A stretch of 64,000 nucleotides of DNA, from the NCBI RefSeq assembly GCF_900176145.1, contig NZ_FWWY01000001.1, forward strand, positions 1,473,819-1,537,818, in the 5' to 3' direction. A model generated the notes under the pieces. The model saw only the letters and a program-made list of their open reading frames with translations, ran no database searches and was not told the origin of the DNA. This DNA is from Sulfobacillus thermosulfidooxidans DSM 9293 (GTDB lineage Bacteria; Bacillota; Sulfobacillia; Sulfobacillales; Sulfobacillaceae). This document shows positions 1 through 9,206 of the stretch, one piece after another. Each line of letters starts with the position of its first letter. Position 1 is the stretch's first letter. Position numbers and translations under genes: made by a program.

Positions 1-567
1 CGTTTAGCCCCAGGCATCAATACGATTAGCGATTGGAAATTGCCGTGCACGATCATTTCCGTGGATATTGCCACCATGGTACCCGTGGCATTTAGTCCCG
101 TTCCCGGTTTACAGTCCCCTGAACCCGGTTGGCAGATTATTTCCCAAGCGGATTTACTCTGGGCTCTAAATGCGACTATGGCGATGCCGGGCTTATTTGA
201 CGCGGTGCGCCGGGGAACGCATTTGTATGTTGATGGGGGCATTGCCAATACCTTGCCGAGTGACTGGGCTTACCAGTTAAGCCCCTCCCCTGTGTTAGCG
301 GTCAATGTGGCGCCGACCACCGTGGTCAATGGCGAGCATATGGGAATTGCTGATATTTTGTCACGATCAGAATCCTTTGTCACCCAATACTTATCGAATG
401 TGGAAAATCGGGGCTATCCGGTTTTAACGATTAGTCCCCCGACCGAAGGCACGCCCTTCTTTGGATTTCATGATTATGATCACCTTGTAGAAATTGGTCG
501 TCAAACCGCCCTCAACGCATGGCCACAAATTGAAGCCTTCATCTCTACCCCATTCCCAAAGTCATAG
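1..567 (+). CDS. Patatin-like phospholipase, C-terminal part (5' end outside window)
   Basis: The reading frame is open from the first base, so the gene starts upstream. The visible 188 residues contain the D-G-G motif of patatin-like (RssA-type) serine acyl hydrolases, in the stretch YVDGGIANTLPS, whose Asp is the second member of the Ser-Asp dyad. The G-x-S-x-G nucleophile elbow would lie upstream and cannot be checked. No membrane segment is visible in this part, which fits a cytoplasmic or peripheral lipid acyl hydrolase. It converges on the LacI-glucosidase gene with only 36 bp between the stops and no obvious terminator. A TTG at 40 could be mistaken for the start. Confidence 0.75.
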   Translation, partial: RLAPGINTISDWKLPCTIISVDIATMVPVAFSPVPGLQSPEPGWQIISQADLLWALNATMAMPGLFDAVRRGTHLYVDGGIANTLPSDWAYQLSPSPVLAVNVAPTTVVNGEHMGIADILSRSESFVTQYLSNVENRGYPVLTISPPTEGTPFFGFHDYDHLVEIGRQTALNAWPQIEAFISTPFPKS

Positions 568-603
568 CGGACTGGAGCTAGATGAAGGCGTTATGGATTA
601 CCC

Positions 604-3600
604 TTATAGTCTCTCGCTTGAGGAAGACTTGCGAATCTGCCAGGAATCTGGCAGATGGTGGATATGAATTCGCCCCTGGCGAACTTCTAGGTCTATCACG
701 TGATCCGGGGTTAAGGCAATTCCCTCGATGTAGACCCGTCCCAAAGGACCTAGGTCGGCTGGATGCAGGCGGATGGTCTTTTGGGTCATGTCAATGTCCA
801 TACCCAATAGAATTTGCAAGAGCAAAAACGGAGCCCCCGCTGCCCAGGCTTGAGGACTGCAGGCAGCGGGATAGGGGTAGGGTCCAGAGGGAGCAGGGTC
901 GCCAGAAAAGAGCTCGGGCAAGCGGCCATAAGGGAAATGACTGGCTGCTTGAAGAAGGCTCCATGAGAGCGTTTGCGCTTCAGCCCAAAGGCCGTACTGG
1001 GCGAGTCCTTTAGCAATGAGCGCACTATCATGCGGCCAAATGCTTCCCCGGTGATAGCTATAAGGATCATAGGTGCGGGCGTCAGATGATAAGGTACGAA
1101 TCCCCCACCCGGAGTATAAAACCGGTGACATTAACGTCTTGGCTACATCGCGGCTGCGTGATTGGGGCACGATGCCAGTCCACAGACATTGTCCGGGATC
1201 CGAGGTTAAGACGTCTAACGGACGGCCTCTTTGGTCTAGTGCTAAAGCATAATAATGTTTTTCGACCAACCAATACCGTTTATGGAACTGGCGTTTTAAG
1301 TGCATTGCCCGTTTTCGTAAATCGTGGGCTTTGTCAGGTTGATCTGTGGCCTGGTAATACTGACTCATTAAGAAAAGTGCCCGGTAGGCATACCCTTGCA
1401 CCTCACTAACTGCCAAAGGTGGGATGGCATGTTCTCCCGTACTATATACCATCGAGTCAAAAGAATCTTTCCACGATTGAATAATGAGTCCATGATCCAC
1501 ATGATTCTGAAAGGAAAATAACCCAGTTTGGGAATCTTGGGCACCGAGAAGCCAATGGAGCGCTTTTTCTGCGGCGGGCATTAAGTCATCCATCAGATGG
1601 TGATTGCCTGTTCGTTTCCATGTCTCAAGTAGCAACATTAAAAATAGCGGCGTGACATCTACCGAACCATAATAACGGGCAAAGGGCACTTGACGGCTCC
1701 GGGCCATTTCTCCTAGCCGAATTTCATGGACCATTTTTCCCGGTTCTTCTTCGGTGGTGGGATCGACCTTATCTCCTTGCCAGGCCGCCAAGGTGTATAA
1801 CGTGTTTTGTGCAATGGACGGATTCCATAGCAAATATTGATAAGAAGCAATGATGGCGTCACGGCCAAAAAAGGTGCCAAACCAGGGAAGCCCAGCCATC
1901 GGCACGGGACCATAACCAAAGTCGGTTAAGAGCATCTGGTAATCTTGATGGGCTTGGGAGATGACTAGATGCCAGGGATATTCCTCAAGATGAAAGCGCG
2001 GACCCAACGTATCCGGCTTTAGGGGTGCCTTAAGATAAGCTTGGGGAATTTCTGGCACCGGATTCTGCCAAGAAACGATCACGGTTAGTTCTCCATGCGT
2101 TTCGGGTGCATCGATGCACCATTTCCAGTCACCATCAAGAGCCTGCGCCGGATTTCTATCAGCTCTCATACTGACCATGCGGGTAATACCGTCAATGCCT
2201 TCATATTCGACGCGGTATTCGCCGTTGACAGACTTTTTGCGTTTGACACCAGATCGGATTTTGGGGGTGCCCCGCAACTCGAAAATATCCGTAAAATCGG
2301 CATCCATGCTGAGTGACAGGTTCCAAGACGCTAATGGTCCGTAATGCTGCCATTCCCAGTGATCCGTAAACTGGTCAGCACCGAGGGTGAGGCGGCGCCT
2401 TAGGACACGGGTGATGCCATCTTGCTGGATAACATAATGCCAGGTTAAAGTATTGGGCGTGACATCAAAATGTAAAGGATCCGGCACCTCTTCCCCAATC
2501 CGCCATTGGTATATGGATAGCATACGTGTATCGTAGCAGTAGATTCCATGACGCTTGGAGTCCATTTCAATGCGGCCCTGGGTGGAGAAAAGGGCGAAAC
2601 TCGGACCGGTTTTGAGGACAGGTTCTTTGAGATTGGTCTTAGGGGTTTGGTAGATGGCCGGAATGCCCGTCGATCCGCGAATATTGAGGTGGGGAATGAC
2701 CCGCATACTGTAAACGGGATGATTTTGAATGGAGGCAATGAGCATGGTGGCGATTTGATACCCGGCTTCTTTCAGATCGATGTCAATGCTGGACAGAGTC
2801 GGATGCATATCGAAAGACGGGGACAGAGGTTCCAAACTCATAATGGAGAGCTGGCGGGGGACATGAATGTTCAAATCGCCCGCACAGCGGCGAGCTTGTA
2901 GTGCATCATGGCCGCTGGTGAGCACTAAAGCGGTTGGTGGAGATGGTTGAGTTAAAAGGTCATAGGTGAGGTGATAGGCATCCATCTCCATCTTTTCACG
3001 AGCCAAGGCATAGTGGGGATATAGATGTGCTTTGGCCATGGCTTTGGCATAGCCTTGCTGGTAGCGTTCAATTTTGCGCGGCACGTCACGGGGACTGATG
3101 AGAGTAATGCGCTGATGGCCTAAATCAATTAAATATTGTGTTGCAATTCGTGCCGCCTCTTCAAAATCCATATCATACGAGAGAGCCGATTCGCAAGAGG
3201 TGCCGTAGACCACAAAAGGCACATGATTACGGGACAAAATGTCGCGGTAACTGTCTAGATAGGGATCGTCAAATAAAATAAGGCCGTCGACACGTCCCGA
3301 GCGGCTAACCTGTTCGAGATATGCAAGAGTGTCACCGGCAGCAGGCGATAGGACCATGACATGGTAATTGTTTTCTTGGCAAGCACCAATCACGCCTTCC
3401 ATGAGTCCGGAAAAAATGCTCTCGGGGCCATTTGGATCGGGAGAGGTAGGTGGCAAAATGCCGATGGTTTCCGATATTCCCCGGACTAATATCCGCCCCC
3501 GGACATTCGGAGCATAATTTAAAGTCCGTGCTGCATCACGTACTTTTTGGATGGTTTCTTGAGAAAAGTGTCCTTGATTATTTAGCACATAGGAGACTGT

Positions 3601-3666
3601 AGCGATAGACACTCCCGCTAACTTGGCAACATCGCCAATCCGTGCCCGCCGCGAGGATTGCGACAT
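604..3666 (-). CDS. LacI-family regulator fused to glycogen-debranching-type amylo-alpha-1,6-glucosidase
   Basis: This 1020-aa protein joins two proteins that are normally separate. Residues about 11-55 form a LacI helix-turn-helix (IGDVAKLAGVSIATVSYVLN). Residues up to about 335 form a periplasmic-binding-protein-like effector domain. From about 345 to the end there is a glycogen-debranching-type module: an N-terminal beta region and an (alpha/alpha)6 glucosidase region carrying GLPWFGTFFGRDAI, EEPGKMVHEIR and YYGSVDVTPLF, all typical of amylo-alpha-1,6-glucosidases. The ATG at 3666 has GGAGG 7 nt upstream; a TTG 15 nt earlier lacks such a site. The frame runs unbroken through the junction. 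It is divergent from a sugar ABC operon and has a palindromic operator candidate in its own leader. The likely role is alpha-glucan breakdown plus repression of itself and perhaps of the transporter. Confidence 0.85.
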   Translation of the reverse strand: MSQSSRRARIGDVAKLAGVSIATVSYVLNNQGHFSQETIQKVRDAARTLNYAPNVRGRILVRGISETIGILPPTSPDPNGPESIFSGLMEGVIGACQENNYHVMVLSPAAGDTLAYLEQVSRSGRVDGLILFDDPYLDSYRDILSRNHVPFVVYGTSCESALSYDMDFEEAARIATQYLIDLGHQRITLISPRDVPRKIERYQQGYAKAMAKAHLYPHYALAREKMEMDAYHLTYDLLTQPSPPTALVLTSGHDALQARRCAGDLNIHVPRQLSIMSLEPLSPSFDMHPTLSSIDIDLKEAGYQIATMLIASIQNHPVYSMRVIPHLNIRGSTGIPAIYQTPKTNLKEPVLKTGPSFALFSTQGRIEMDSKRHGIYCYDTRMLSIYQWRIGEEVPDPLHFDVTPNTLTWHYVIQQDGITRVLRRRLTLGADQFTDHWEWQHYGPLASWNLSLSMDADFTDIFELRGTPKIRSGVKRKKSVNGEYRVEYEGIDGITRMVSMRADRNPAQALDGDWKWCIDAPETHGELTVIVSWQNPVPEIPQAYLKAPLKPDTLGPRFHLEEYPWHLVISQAHQDYQMLLTDFGYGPVPMAGLPWFGTFFGRDAIIASYQYLLWNPSIAQNTLYTLAAWQGDKVDPTTEEEPGKMVHEIRLGEMARSRQVPFARYYGSVDVTPLFLMLLLETWKRTGNHHLMDDLMPAAEKALHWLLGAQDSQTGLFSFQNHVDHGLIIQSWKDSFDSMVYSTGEHAIPPLAVSEVQGYAYRALFLMSQYYQATDQPDKAHDLRKRAMHLKRQFHKRYWLVEKHYYALALDQRGRPLDVLTSDPGQCLWTGIVPQSRSRDVAKTLMSPVLYSGWGIRTLSSDARTYDPYSYHRGSIWPHDSALIAKGLAQYGLWAEAQTLSWSLLQAASHFPYGRLPELFSGDPAPSGPYPYPAACSPQAWAAGAPFLLLQILLGMDIDMTQKTIRLHPADLGPLGRVYIEGIALTPDHVIDLEVRQGRIHIHHLPDSWQIRKSSSSERL

Positions 3667-3690
3667 AAGATCCCTCCACAAAGAGTTAAA

Positions 3691-3716
3691 CGTTTCAGTG
3701 AAACGATTGAATTATA
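3691..3716 (-). promoter_or_regulatory. LacI-type operator and -10 of the lacI-glucosidase gene
   Basis: CGTTTCAGTGAAACG (3691-3705) is a perfect 15-bp palindrome with a central G, the form expected for LacI-family operators. It lies 24 bp upstream of the regulator's ATG. A TATAAT on the minus strand at 3711-3716 places the palindrome just downstream of a likely -10, so bound protein would block the regulator's own transcription. No clear -35 is seen, and no second copy was found before the ABC operon. Confidence 0.6.
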
Positions 3717-3846
3717 ACCAAAAGTATGCCATAATACACCAAGTTTTCAAAATACTAATTACTAAATCGATAAACCTGATTTGTAGTGAATAAACTGACA
3801 ATAACGAATATTTAATTATCGTTCAAGAAAAGAGGAGGAACGCAAT

Positions 3847-5118
3847 ATGGTCCCATCCAAACGTGTAGGGCGTGCAGGTCTTGGCGTGTTTAGTGCCTTG
3901 TTGTTAACGGGAACTCTGGCTGGATGTGGTTCATCGCAAGCCACGGCCTCGAAGACGGTTAATCTCGTTTTTGCGACACAGGGACTGGGCACAGAAGCGC
4001 AAGCAACGCAAAAAGCCGTGAACGAATTTGAAAAATTGCATCCCAATATTCATGTGCAGATCGAAACCCTCTCGGCATCATCGAATGATGCTTATCAGAC
4101 CTTGGTTACAGATTTAACCTCGGGTTCTAGTACCCCAGATGTCATTACTTCCGATGTGATATGGCCTCCCACATTTGCTGCGGCCAAATGGATTCTGCCT
4201 CTTAATCAATTTCATCCCAATCTCAGCCATTTCTTTCCGGGAATGGTGAAAGCCGGGGAATACCAAGGAAAACTCTATGCGATTCCTTGGTTTATTAATG
4301 TGGAAGGATTATATTACCGAACGGATCTCGTTAAAACACCACCCAAAACCTTTAGCCAATTAGTTTCGGACGCCAAAGCGGCCATGCAAAAGAATCCGAA
4401 ACTAATCGGGCTGGCATTTGAAGGGAACAAATATGAGGGCGCCGTGACGGTGTTCCAAGATGTGTCTGGAGGATTTGGCGGCGAATTTTTAAATGCCAAA
4501 GGGCAACCCGTATTAAACTCCCCACAAAATATCCGCGCTTTGACATGGCTAGATAATGCCATAAAGACGGGACTCTCTCCGCAAGCTGTGACAAGCTGGG
4601 AAGAAGGCAATGTCCAACAAGCGTTCTTATCAGGCGATGCGGTATTTGCCACGAACTGGCCGTATTTATATCCTTTGGCCGAACAAAAAGGATCAGCGGT
4701 AAAGAATGAAGTGGGATTTGCTCCGCCACCAGTGCAAGGCGGCAAGCCAACAGCCTCATTAGGGGGCGATGTCTTAGTCATTAACAAAAACACGAAATAC
4801 CCCAAACAAGCCTGGGAACTGGTGAAGTTTTTGACTTCGGCTAAAACCATGACCCAACGGGCATTAATTTCGGGAGACCCGCCAGCTCGTACGGATGCTT
4901 ATACATCCTCGTTAATCAGTCAAGCGCCATGGTTTAAACAAGAAGAGGCGGTGTATGCCGACGCTACGCCTCGTCCTGTCACCCCGTTATATCCGCAGAT
5001 TTCGGCGAAAATTCAAGAAGCCTTGTCGGCGGTATACTCCGGGCAAGAAACTCCGAAACAGGCACTCGACCAAGCGCAAAAGGCTGTTGAAGCTATCGTG
5101 AGTGGTCATGGCAGCTAA
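3847..5118 (+). CDS. Sugar ABC transporter substrate-binding lipoprotein
   Basis: This is a 423-aa extracellular solute-binding protein of the maltose/oligosaccharide type (family 1). The N-terminus is a lipoprotein signal peptide ending in the lipobox LAGC, so Cys27 would be lipidated and the protein anchored outside the membrane. The start ATG follows AGAGGAGGAACGCAAT, a strong ribosome binding site. It is the first gene of an operon with two permeases and diverges from the LacI-glucosidase fusion, which suggests an alpha-glucoside or maltodextrin ligand. The exact sugar cannot be read from the sequence. Confidence 0.9.
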   Translation: MVPSKRVGRAGLGVFSALLLTGTLAGCGSSQATASKTVNLVFATQGLGTEAQATQKAVNEFEKLHPNIHVQIETLSASSNDAYQTLVTDLTSGSSTPDVITSDVIWPPTFAAAKWILPLNQFHPNLSHFFPGMVKAGEYQGKLYAIPWFINVEGLYYRTDLVKTPPKTFSQLVSDAKAAMQKNPKLIGLAFEGNKYEGAVTVFQDVSGGFGGEFLNAKGQPVLNSPQNIRALTWLDNAIKTGLSPQAVTSWEEGNVQQAFLSGDAVFATNWPYLYPLAEQKGSAVKNEVGFAPPPVQGGKPTASLGGDVLVINKNTKYPKQAWELVKFLTSAKTMTQRALISGDPPARTDAYTSSLISQAPWFKQEEAVYADATPRPVTPLYPQISAKIQEALSAVYSGQETPKQALDQAQKAVEAIVSGHGS

Positions 5119-6055
5119 AGTCGCGGTTAAACCTGAACCTCATCTTCCCAAATCCCGGGCCAAAACGTCGTATCTCGCCAAGCGCCGGCGTGTCGGCTAT
5201 CTATTGGTGTTACCTGCGGTTTTAGCTCTGGCTTTGATTGCGATTTACCCCTTGCTGTATAACCTGGTTCTGTCAACACGTTTTGATGTGTTGACAGAAC
5301 CAGGCACCCAGCATTTTATCGGGTTCCAAAATTACCAACAATTATTGAGCGACCCAAATTTTTGGGGCGATTTGCTCAGAACGGGCATTTTTGTGGTGAT
5401 TTCCGTCACACTGGAATTCATTGCGGGTATGATTTTGGCGCTGGTGGTTCACCGCAAATTTAAAGCCCGGGGCCTGGTGCGTGCCTCGATATTAATTCCT
5501 TGGGCGATTCCCACCGCCGTCTCCGCGTTGTTGTGGAAAATGTTTTTTGATACCCGTTCAGGTTTTGTGGATTTTGCCTTAGGGGCGTTGCACTTGCCGG
5601 GATCGCAACTGGTCTGGTTTAACTCGCCGACATTGGCGTGGGTTCCCATCATCTTAAGTGATATGTGGAAGAACACCCCGTTTATTGCCCTGTTGCTCTT
5701 AGCTGGGTTGCAGACGATTCCCCAAGAAATCTACGAAAGTGCCAAAATTGACGGGGCTAGCAGTTGGCAGGCATTTTGGGCTTTAACCTTGCCGCTCTTA
5801 CGCCCGGCGATTTTAGTGGCGCTGATCTTTCGAACCTTAAGCGCCATGTTGGTCTTTGATACCGTGTTTGTGATGACCGGTGGAGGCCCTGGACAAAGTA
5901 CCGAAGTCATCGCGTACTATGACTGGTACAAATACATGGTGTCCTTGAATTTTGGCTTTGGTGCGGCGGTTGCGGTGGTCATTAGTCTTCTGGCCTTGTT
6001 ATTGGCCGCCTTTTACGTGCGAATCTTGCGGCAGCGGGGAGGATTCATGACATGA
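5108..6055 (+). CDS. Sugar ABC transporter permease, MalF/UgpA type
   Basis: This 315-aa inner-membrane permease has six predicted membrane segments and the EAA loop (YESAKIDGASSWQAFWALTLPLLRP), which docks the ATPase. The ATG at 5108 overlaps the binding-protein gene by 11 bp; an in-frame GTG at 5102 is also possible and neither has a strong ribosome binding site, so translation is probably coupled. A 17-bp perfect inverted repeat lies inside the gene at 5263-5304. The N-terminal basic tail followed by a first membrane segment fits MalF-like partners. It pairs with the next gene. Confidence 0.9.
   Translation: MAAKVAVKPEPHLPKSRAKTSYLAKRRRVGYLLVLPAVLALALIAIYPLLYNLVLSTRFDVLTEPGTQHFIGFQNYQQLLSDPNFWGDLLRTGIFVVISVTLEFIAGMILALVVHRKFKARGLVRASILIPWAIPTAVSALLWKMFFDTRSGFVDFALGALHLPGSQLVWFNSPTLAWVPIILSDMWKNTPFIALLLLAGLQTIPQEIYESAKIDGASSWQAFWALTLPLLRPAILVALIFRTLSAMLVFDTVFVMTGGGPGQSTEVIAYYDWYKYMVSLNFGFGAAVAVVISLLALLLAAFYVRILRQRGGFMT
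5263..5304 (+). repeat. Perfect 17-bp inverted repeat inside the permease coding sequence
   Basis: CCTGGTTCTGTCAACAC (5263-5279) is followed, after 8 bp, by its exact reverse complement (5288-5304). In mRNA this would form a very stable hairpin about 155 nt into the permease gene. It encodes part of LVLSTRFDVLTEPG just after the first membrane segment. There is no U-tract, so it is not a classical terminator. Confidence 0.9.
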
Positions 6056-6879
6056 GAACCTGGTTCGGACGGGCGGGATTTAATCTTCTTATCGTGTTTA
6101 TCATTTTGTATTCGCTGTTTCCCTTTTACTGGGTGTTCAAGTCGTCGATGGAATCAAGCATCGCCCTCAACCAACCGACATCCAGTTTATTGCCCCAACA
6201 GTGGACTTTTGTCCATTACCGGGCCATTTTTGCGGTAGAAAATTTCTTGCGCCCCCTTCTTAATAGCATGTTTGTAGCCGGAATGACGACCATTATCTCC
6301 GTGATCCTGGGATCTATGGCAGCCTATGGCTTAGCGCGTATGCCGATCAAAGGCAAGGCGATGATTTTAGGTTTTGTGTTATTGGTCTCATTCTTCCCGC
6401 AAATTGCTATGGTTGGCCCGTTATTTTTAGTTTTTCGGCATTTACACTGGCTAAACACCTACCAAAGTTTGATTCTCCCGTATCTTATTTTGTCCTTACC
6501 GATAACTACATGGATTTTGACCGCATTTTTTAGTCAAATTCCTGTCGACATTGAAGAAGCGGCTATGGTGGATGGGGCTTCGATTACCCAAACTATTCTG
6601 AAAGTCTTTGCACCCATCGCGTTGCCGGGGATTTTTACGGCGGCGATTTTGGGGTTTCTGTTATCGTGGAATGACTTTTTATTTGCCTTGTCTTTTATTC
6701 AAAGTCCCAATATGGATACAGTCCCCTTAGCCCTGGTCAACTTCCGTAATGCCTACTACGTGCATTACGGCCAAATTTATGCCGGCGTGGTGATTGCGTC
6801 ATTGCCTATTGCCCTCATTGTGCTGTTTTTGCAGCAGCGAATTGAGTCGGGCTTGACGGCAGGAAGTGTCAAGGGTTAA
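6052..6879 (+). CDS. Sugar ABC transporter permease, MalG/UgpE type
   Basis: This 275-aa permease has six predicted membrane segments and the EAA loop (IEEAAMVDGASITQTILKVFAPIALPG), the ATPase contact. It begins at an ATG that shares ATGA with the previous stop, so the two permeases are translationally coupled. No ATP-binding gene follows. In Gram-positive sugar importers a shared MsmX/UgpC-type ATPase encoded elsewhere usually serves several such operons, and that is the likely case here. Confidence 0.9.
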   Translation: MRTWFGRAGFNLLIVFIILYSLFPFYWVFKSSMESSIALNQPTSSLLPQQWTFVHYRAIFAVENFLRPLLNSMFVAGMTTIISVILGSMAAYGLARMPIKGKAMILGFVLLVSFFPQIAMVGPLFLVFRHLHWLNTYQSLILPYLILSLPITTWILTAFFSQIPVDIEEAAMVDGASITQTILKVFAPIALPGIFTAAILGFLLSWNDFLFALSFIQSPNMDTVPLALVNFRNAYYVHYGQIYAGVVIASLPIALIVLFLQQRIESGLTAGSVKG

Positions 6880-7235
6880 AGGCCAAAGATTCTCGGGGAA
6901 CCACGGCGGCTTTCGTCGACGGATTGTGAGACTATGGCCGTGGTGTTCTAAAATCGCCACAGCTTATCGAACCCGCAACATAGGCGGGATTCAGACGGAG
7001 TGCGCCTTAACGTTCCCTTGAGCGCTACGCAATGGCGATTGGCGCCTGGTCGGTTGCCAAAATCGCCTTTTTTAGTATAACAAACATATGTTTTGATTTG
7101 TATGTAGTGGCTGATCGACTTAAGCGGCGACGAACAAGTCGACACGGGGTATTGCCAAGGACTCGGGCCAGAGGATCTGTTTACGGCGCATATGATAAAA
7201 ATGGTGATGCTTTAAACCGGACATGTGGGTCAAGA
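6880..7235. other. Intergenic region with a terminator-like hairpin, no gene
   Basis: 356 bp between the end of the sugar operon and the end of the convergent Enzyme I gene. It holds a loose inverted repeat (CCACGGC 6901-6907 and GCCGTGG 6936-6942) and the hairpin at 7034-7073. The short open frames here have neither ribosome binding sites nor recognisable protein features. Confidence 0.6.
7034..7073 (+). terminator. Probable Rho-independent terminator of the sugar ABC operon
   Basis: GGCGATTGGC pairs with GCCAAAATCGCC (a two-base bulge) and is followed by six T. It lies about 155 bp after the last permease stop. Confidence 0.55.
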
Positions 7236-8858
7236 TTACGAAGTCATCCAGGTTGTAAAAGAAGATAACGAGGATAGAGCGTCTTTTACTTGGCTTTCTA
7301 ATACCGATAGGTTCGCCATATGATCACGGAGATATGCTTTAATATGGGGAATTTGAGGACTTGCCATGCTTAAGCGAGTCATGTGGAGACCGGCGAATAA
7401 CAAAGCCCACCTAGGCTCCTGGGCCAGTTGCCCACAGACGCTTAAGGGAAGGTTGTGGGCTTGGGCCTTTACACTGGCATAAGCCACGGCGCGGGCAAAG
7501 CTGAATGCTCCAGAGCTTGAATGATCAGTAGACTGTTCACGGCCTTTGGCTAGCACATATTGATACAGATCGTTGCTACCCAAGGAGGCAAACTGGACAT
7601 GATGTTGAGCGAGTTCGGGGATGAGAAAGAGGAGAGAAGGAACTTCCAGCATAATGCCAAGACGCATGGATGAAACGGGCCGATTGCACGCGTTGATCAC
7701 CTCGTGTGCCATGTTCCAGCAAAATTGCCATTCCTCGAGGGTGCTGATCATGGGAAACATGATGGAAACAGGTTGCTCGCCATCTTGTGCTCGAAGCATG
7801 GCTTGAAGTTGTGTTTTCAATAACTCGGGATATTGGGAGTAGATTCTTACTCCCCGCTGGCCCAAGGCAGGATTGGCCTCAGGCTTTAAGGGCAAAAAGG
7901 CCAAGGGTTTGTCACTGCCGATGTCTATGGTGCGGAAAATGACGGGACCTGGGCTGTTCTTTAACACAAGCCGGTACAAATCCACTTGTTCGTCAAGGGA
8001 TAGGAGGTGGTCAGCCGCCTCGAAAAAGAATTCGGTGCGCACTAGACCGATCCCATCAGCGCCGTAATCCCGGGCCCGGTTAACTTCTAACACGGAGGAT
8101 ACATTGGCCATGATTTCAAAAGATTGCCCTTGAATGATGACGGGACCAATATAGAGGGGAGTAGGACTATTTTGATGAGGGTCTTCTTTAGGACCGGTGC
8201 TGGATTCATCAAAAAGCTCGATATAACCTTCATCGGCATTTAACAAGATTTGAGGATGCATGGACTGACGGGACAAAATCTTTATTGCCGAAGGCAGTTT
8301 AACCACGGGAATCCCCATATTTTGAGCAATCAATGATGCATGCATGAGAGCACTTCCCTCTTCGACAATGATGCCAAGAACAGGAACTTGTGCCCAGCTT
8401 AAAACGTCTTGCACTGTGATCTTGTCTGTGACAACGATTGTCTGCGGCTCTATGCTTACGGTCTGATGGTTTGTGAGGCTTTGGATCCACAGGACGGCAA
8501 CGTCTCGAATATCTTGTGCGCGTTGTTGCAAATAGGGATCGGCGATTTGGTCAAGAGAGGAGGCAAATTCTTCGGCCGATTGCCAGATAGCGGTCTTGGG
8601 ATCGAAGGTGCGAGAAAGCTCCTCAACCCGGCTCAACCACGTAGGGTCTTGCAACATGAGTATTTGGGCTTCAATGATGTCTTTTTCGTGGGTTTGAGCT
8701 ATTGTCGTGCTGAGTTCTTCGAGGGTGGCAATAGCTCGGGCATGAGCTTTTTTCCAGTCAGAGCTTGTGGATGCTTGACTCTCTTCTACGGTATCCAAGA
8801 CAAACATCCAAGGTCCTTGGGTGACACCTGAAGACAGCACTTCGGCATGATACCGCAC
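7236..8858 (-). CDS. ptsI: PTS Enzyme I (phosphoenolpyruvate-protein phosphotransferase)
   Basis: This 540-aa cytoplasmic protein moves phosphate from PEP to HPr. The phosphorylated His is His173 in LMHASLIAQ, matching SHTSIMAR of enterobacterial Enzyme I. The PEP-binding barrel shows GIGLVRTEFFF, FRTIDIGSDKP, GQRGVRIY and GSNDLYQY, and Cys475 (VCGQLA) matches the catalytic CGEMA cysteine. It is slightly shorter than the usual ~570 aa. The GTG start has GGAGGAG 6 nt upstream. It is divergent from HPr, and the only other PTS part nearby is DhaM, so this Enzyme I probably feeds dihydroxyacetone kinase rather than a sugar permease. Confidence 0.9.
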   Translation of the reverse strand: MRYHAEVLSSGVTQGPWMFVLDTVEESQASTSSDWKKAHARAIATLEELSTTIAQTHEKDIIEAQILMLQDPTWLSRVEELSRTFDPKTAIWQSAEEFASSLDQIADPYLQQRAQDIRDVAVLWIQSLTNHQTVSIEPQTIVVTDKITVQDVLSWAQVPVLGIIVEEGSALMHASLIAQNMGIPVVKLPSAIKILSRQSMHPQILLNADEGYIELFDESSTGPKEDPHQNSPTPLYIGPVIIQGQSFEIMANVSSVLEVNRARDYGADGIGLVRTEFFFEAADHLLSLDEQVDLYRLVLKNSPGPVIFRTIDIGSDKPLAFLPLKPEANPALGQRGVRIYSQYPELLKTQLQAMLRAQDGEQPVSIMFPMISTLEEWQFCWNMAHEVINACNRPVSSMRLGIMLEVPSLLFLIPELAQHHVQFASLGSNDLYQYVLAKGREQSTDHSSSGAFSFARAVAYASVKAQAHNLPLSVCGQLAQEPRWALLFAGLHMTRLSMASPQIPHIKAYLRDHMANLSVLESQVKDALSSLSSFTTWMTS

Positions 8859-9198
8859 GGCATCTCCTCCTTTGATTTCCGTTTTGTTTTGATGATGTCA
8901 ATAGTTAACATGGATTTTCCTATGGCTTAGATAAGGGGACTATGATCTCGACGATTAATTCTTGGTGTTTTTCTTAATAGAACAATAACTCACCTCATAA
9001 TAGAATGGAGAAGGGTTAAGCATAAACATGGTACCGCTTCCTTATTAGCGGAAATATGATGGTTTTCAGTGCGAGAGACTGGCAGGAAGAAAACTCTTAT
9101 CTTACATAATTTCATCGTTCCGATTTCGACATTTTATAAGGGGTGCTTGTGAATATGGTTCAACGAAAATATACCATAATGGCCAGCGACGGACTTCA

Positions 9199-9206
9199 TG
9201 CCCGAG
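9199..9206. repeat. Left target-site duplication of the IS element
   Basis: TGCCCGAG, repeated directly at 10595-10602. An 8-bp duplication is typical of IS256-family insertion and marks this as a transposition into the HPr gene. Confidence 0.92.

Noticed and set aside
582-1013. 143-codon plus-strand frame opposite the LacI-glucosidase gene
   Set aside because: It lies wholly inside a well-supported gene, has no ribosome binding site and no protein motif.
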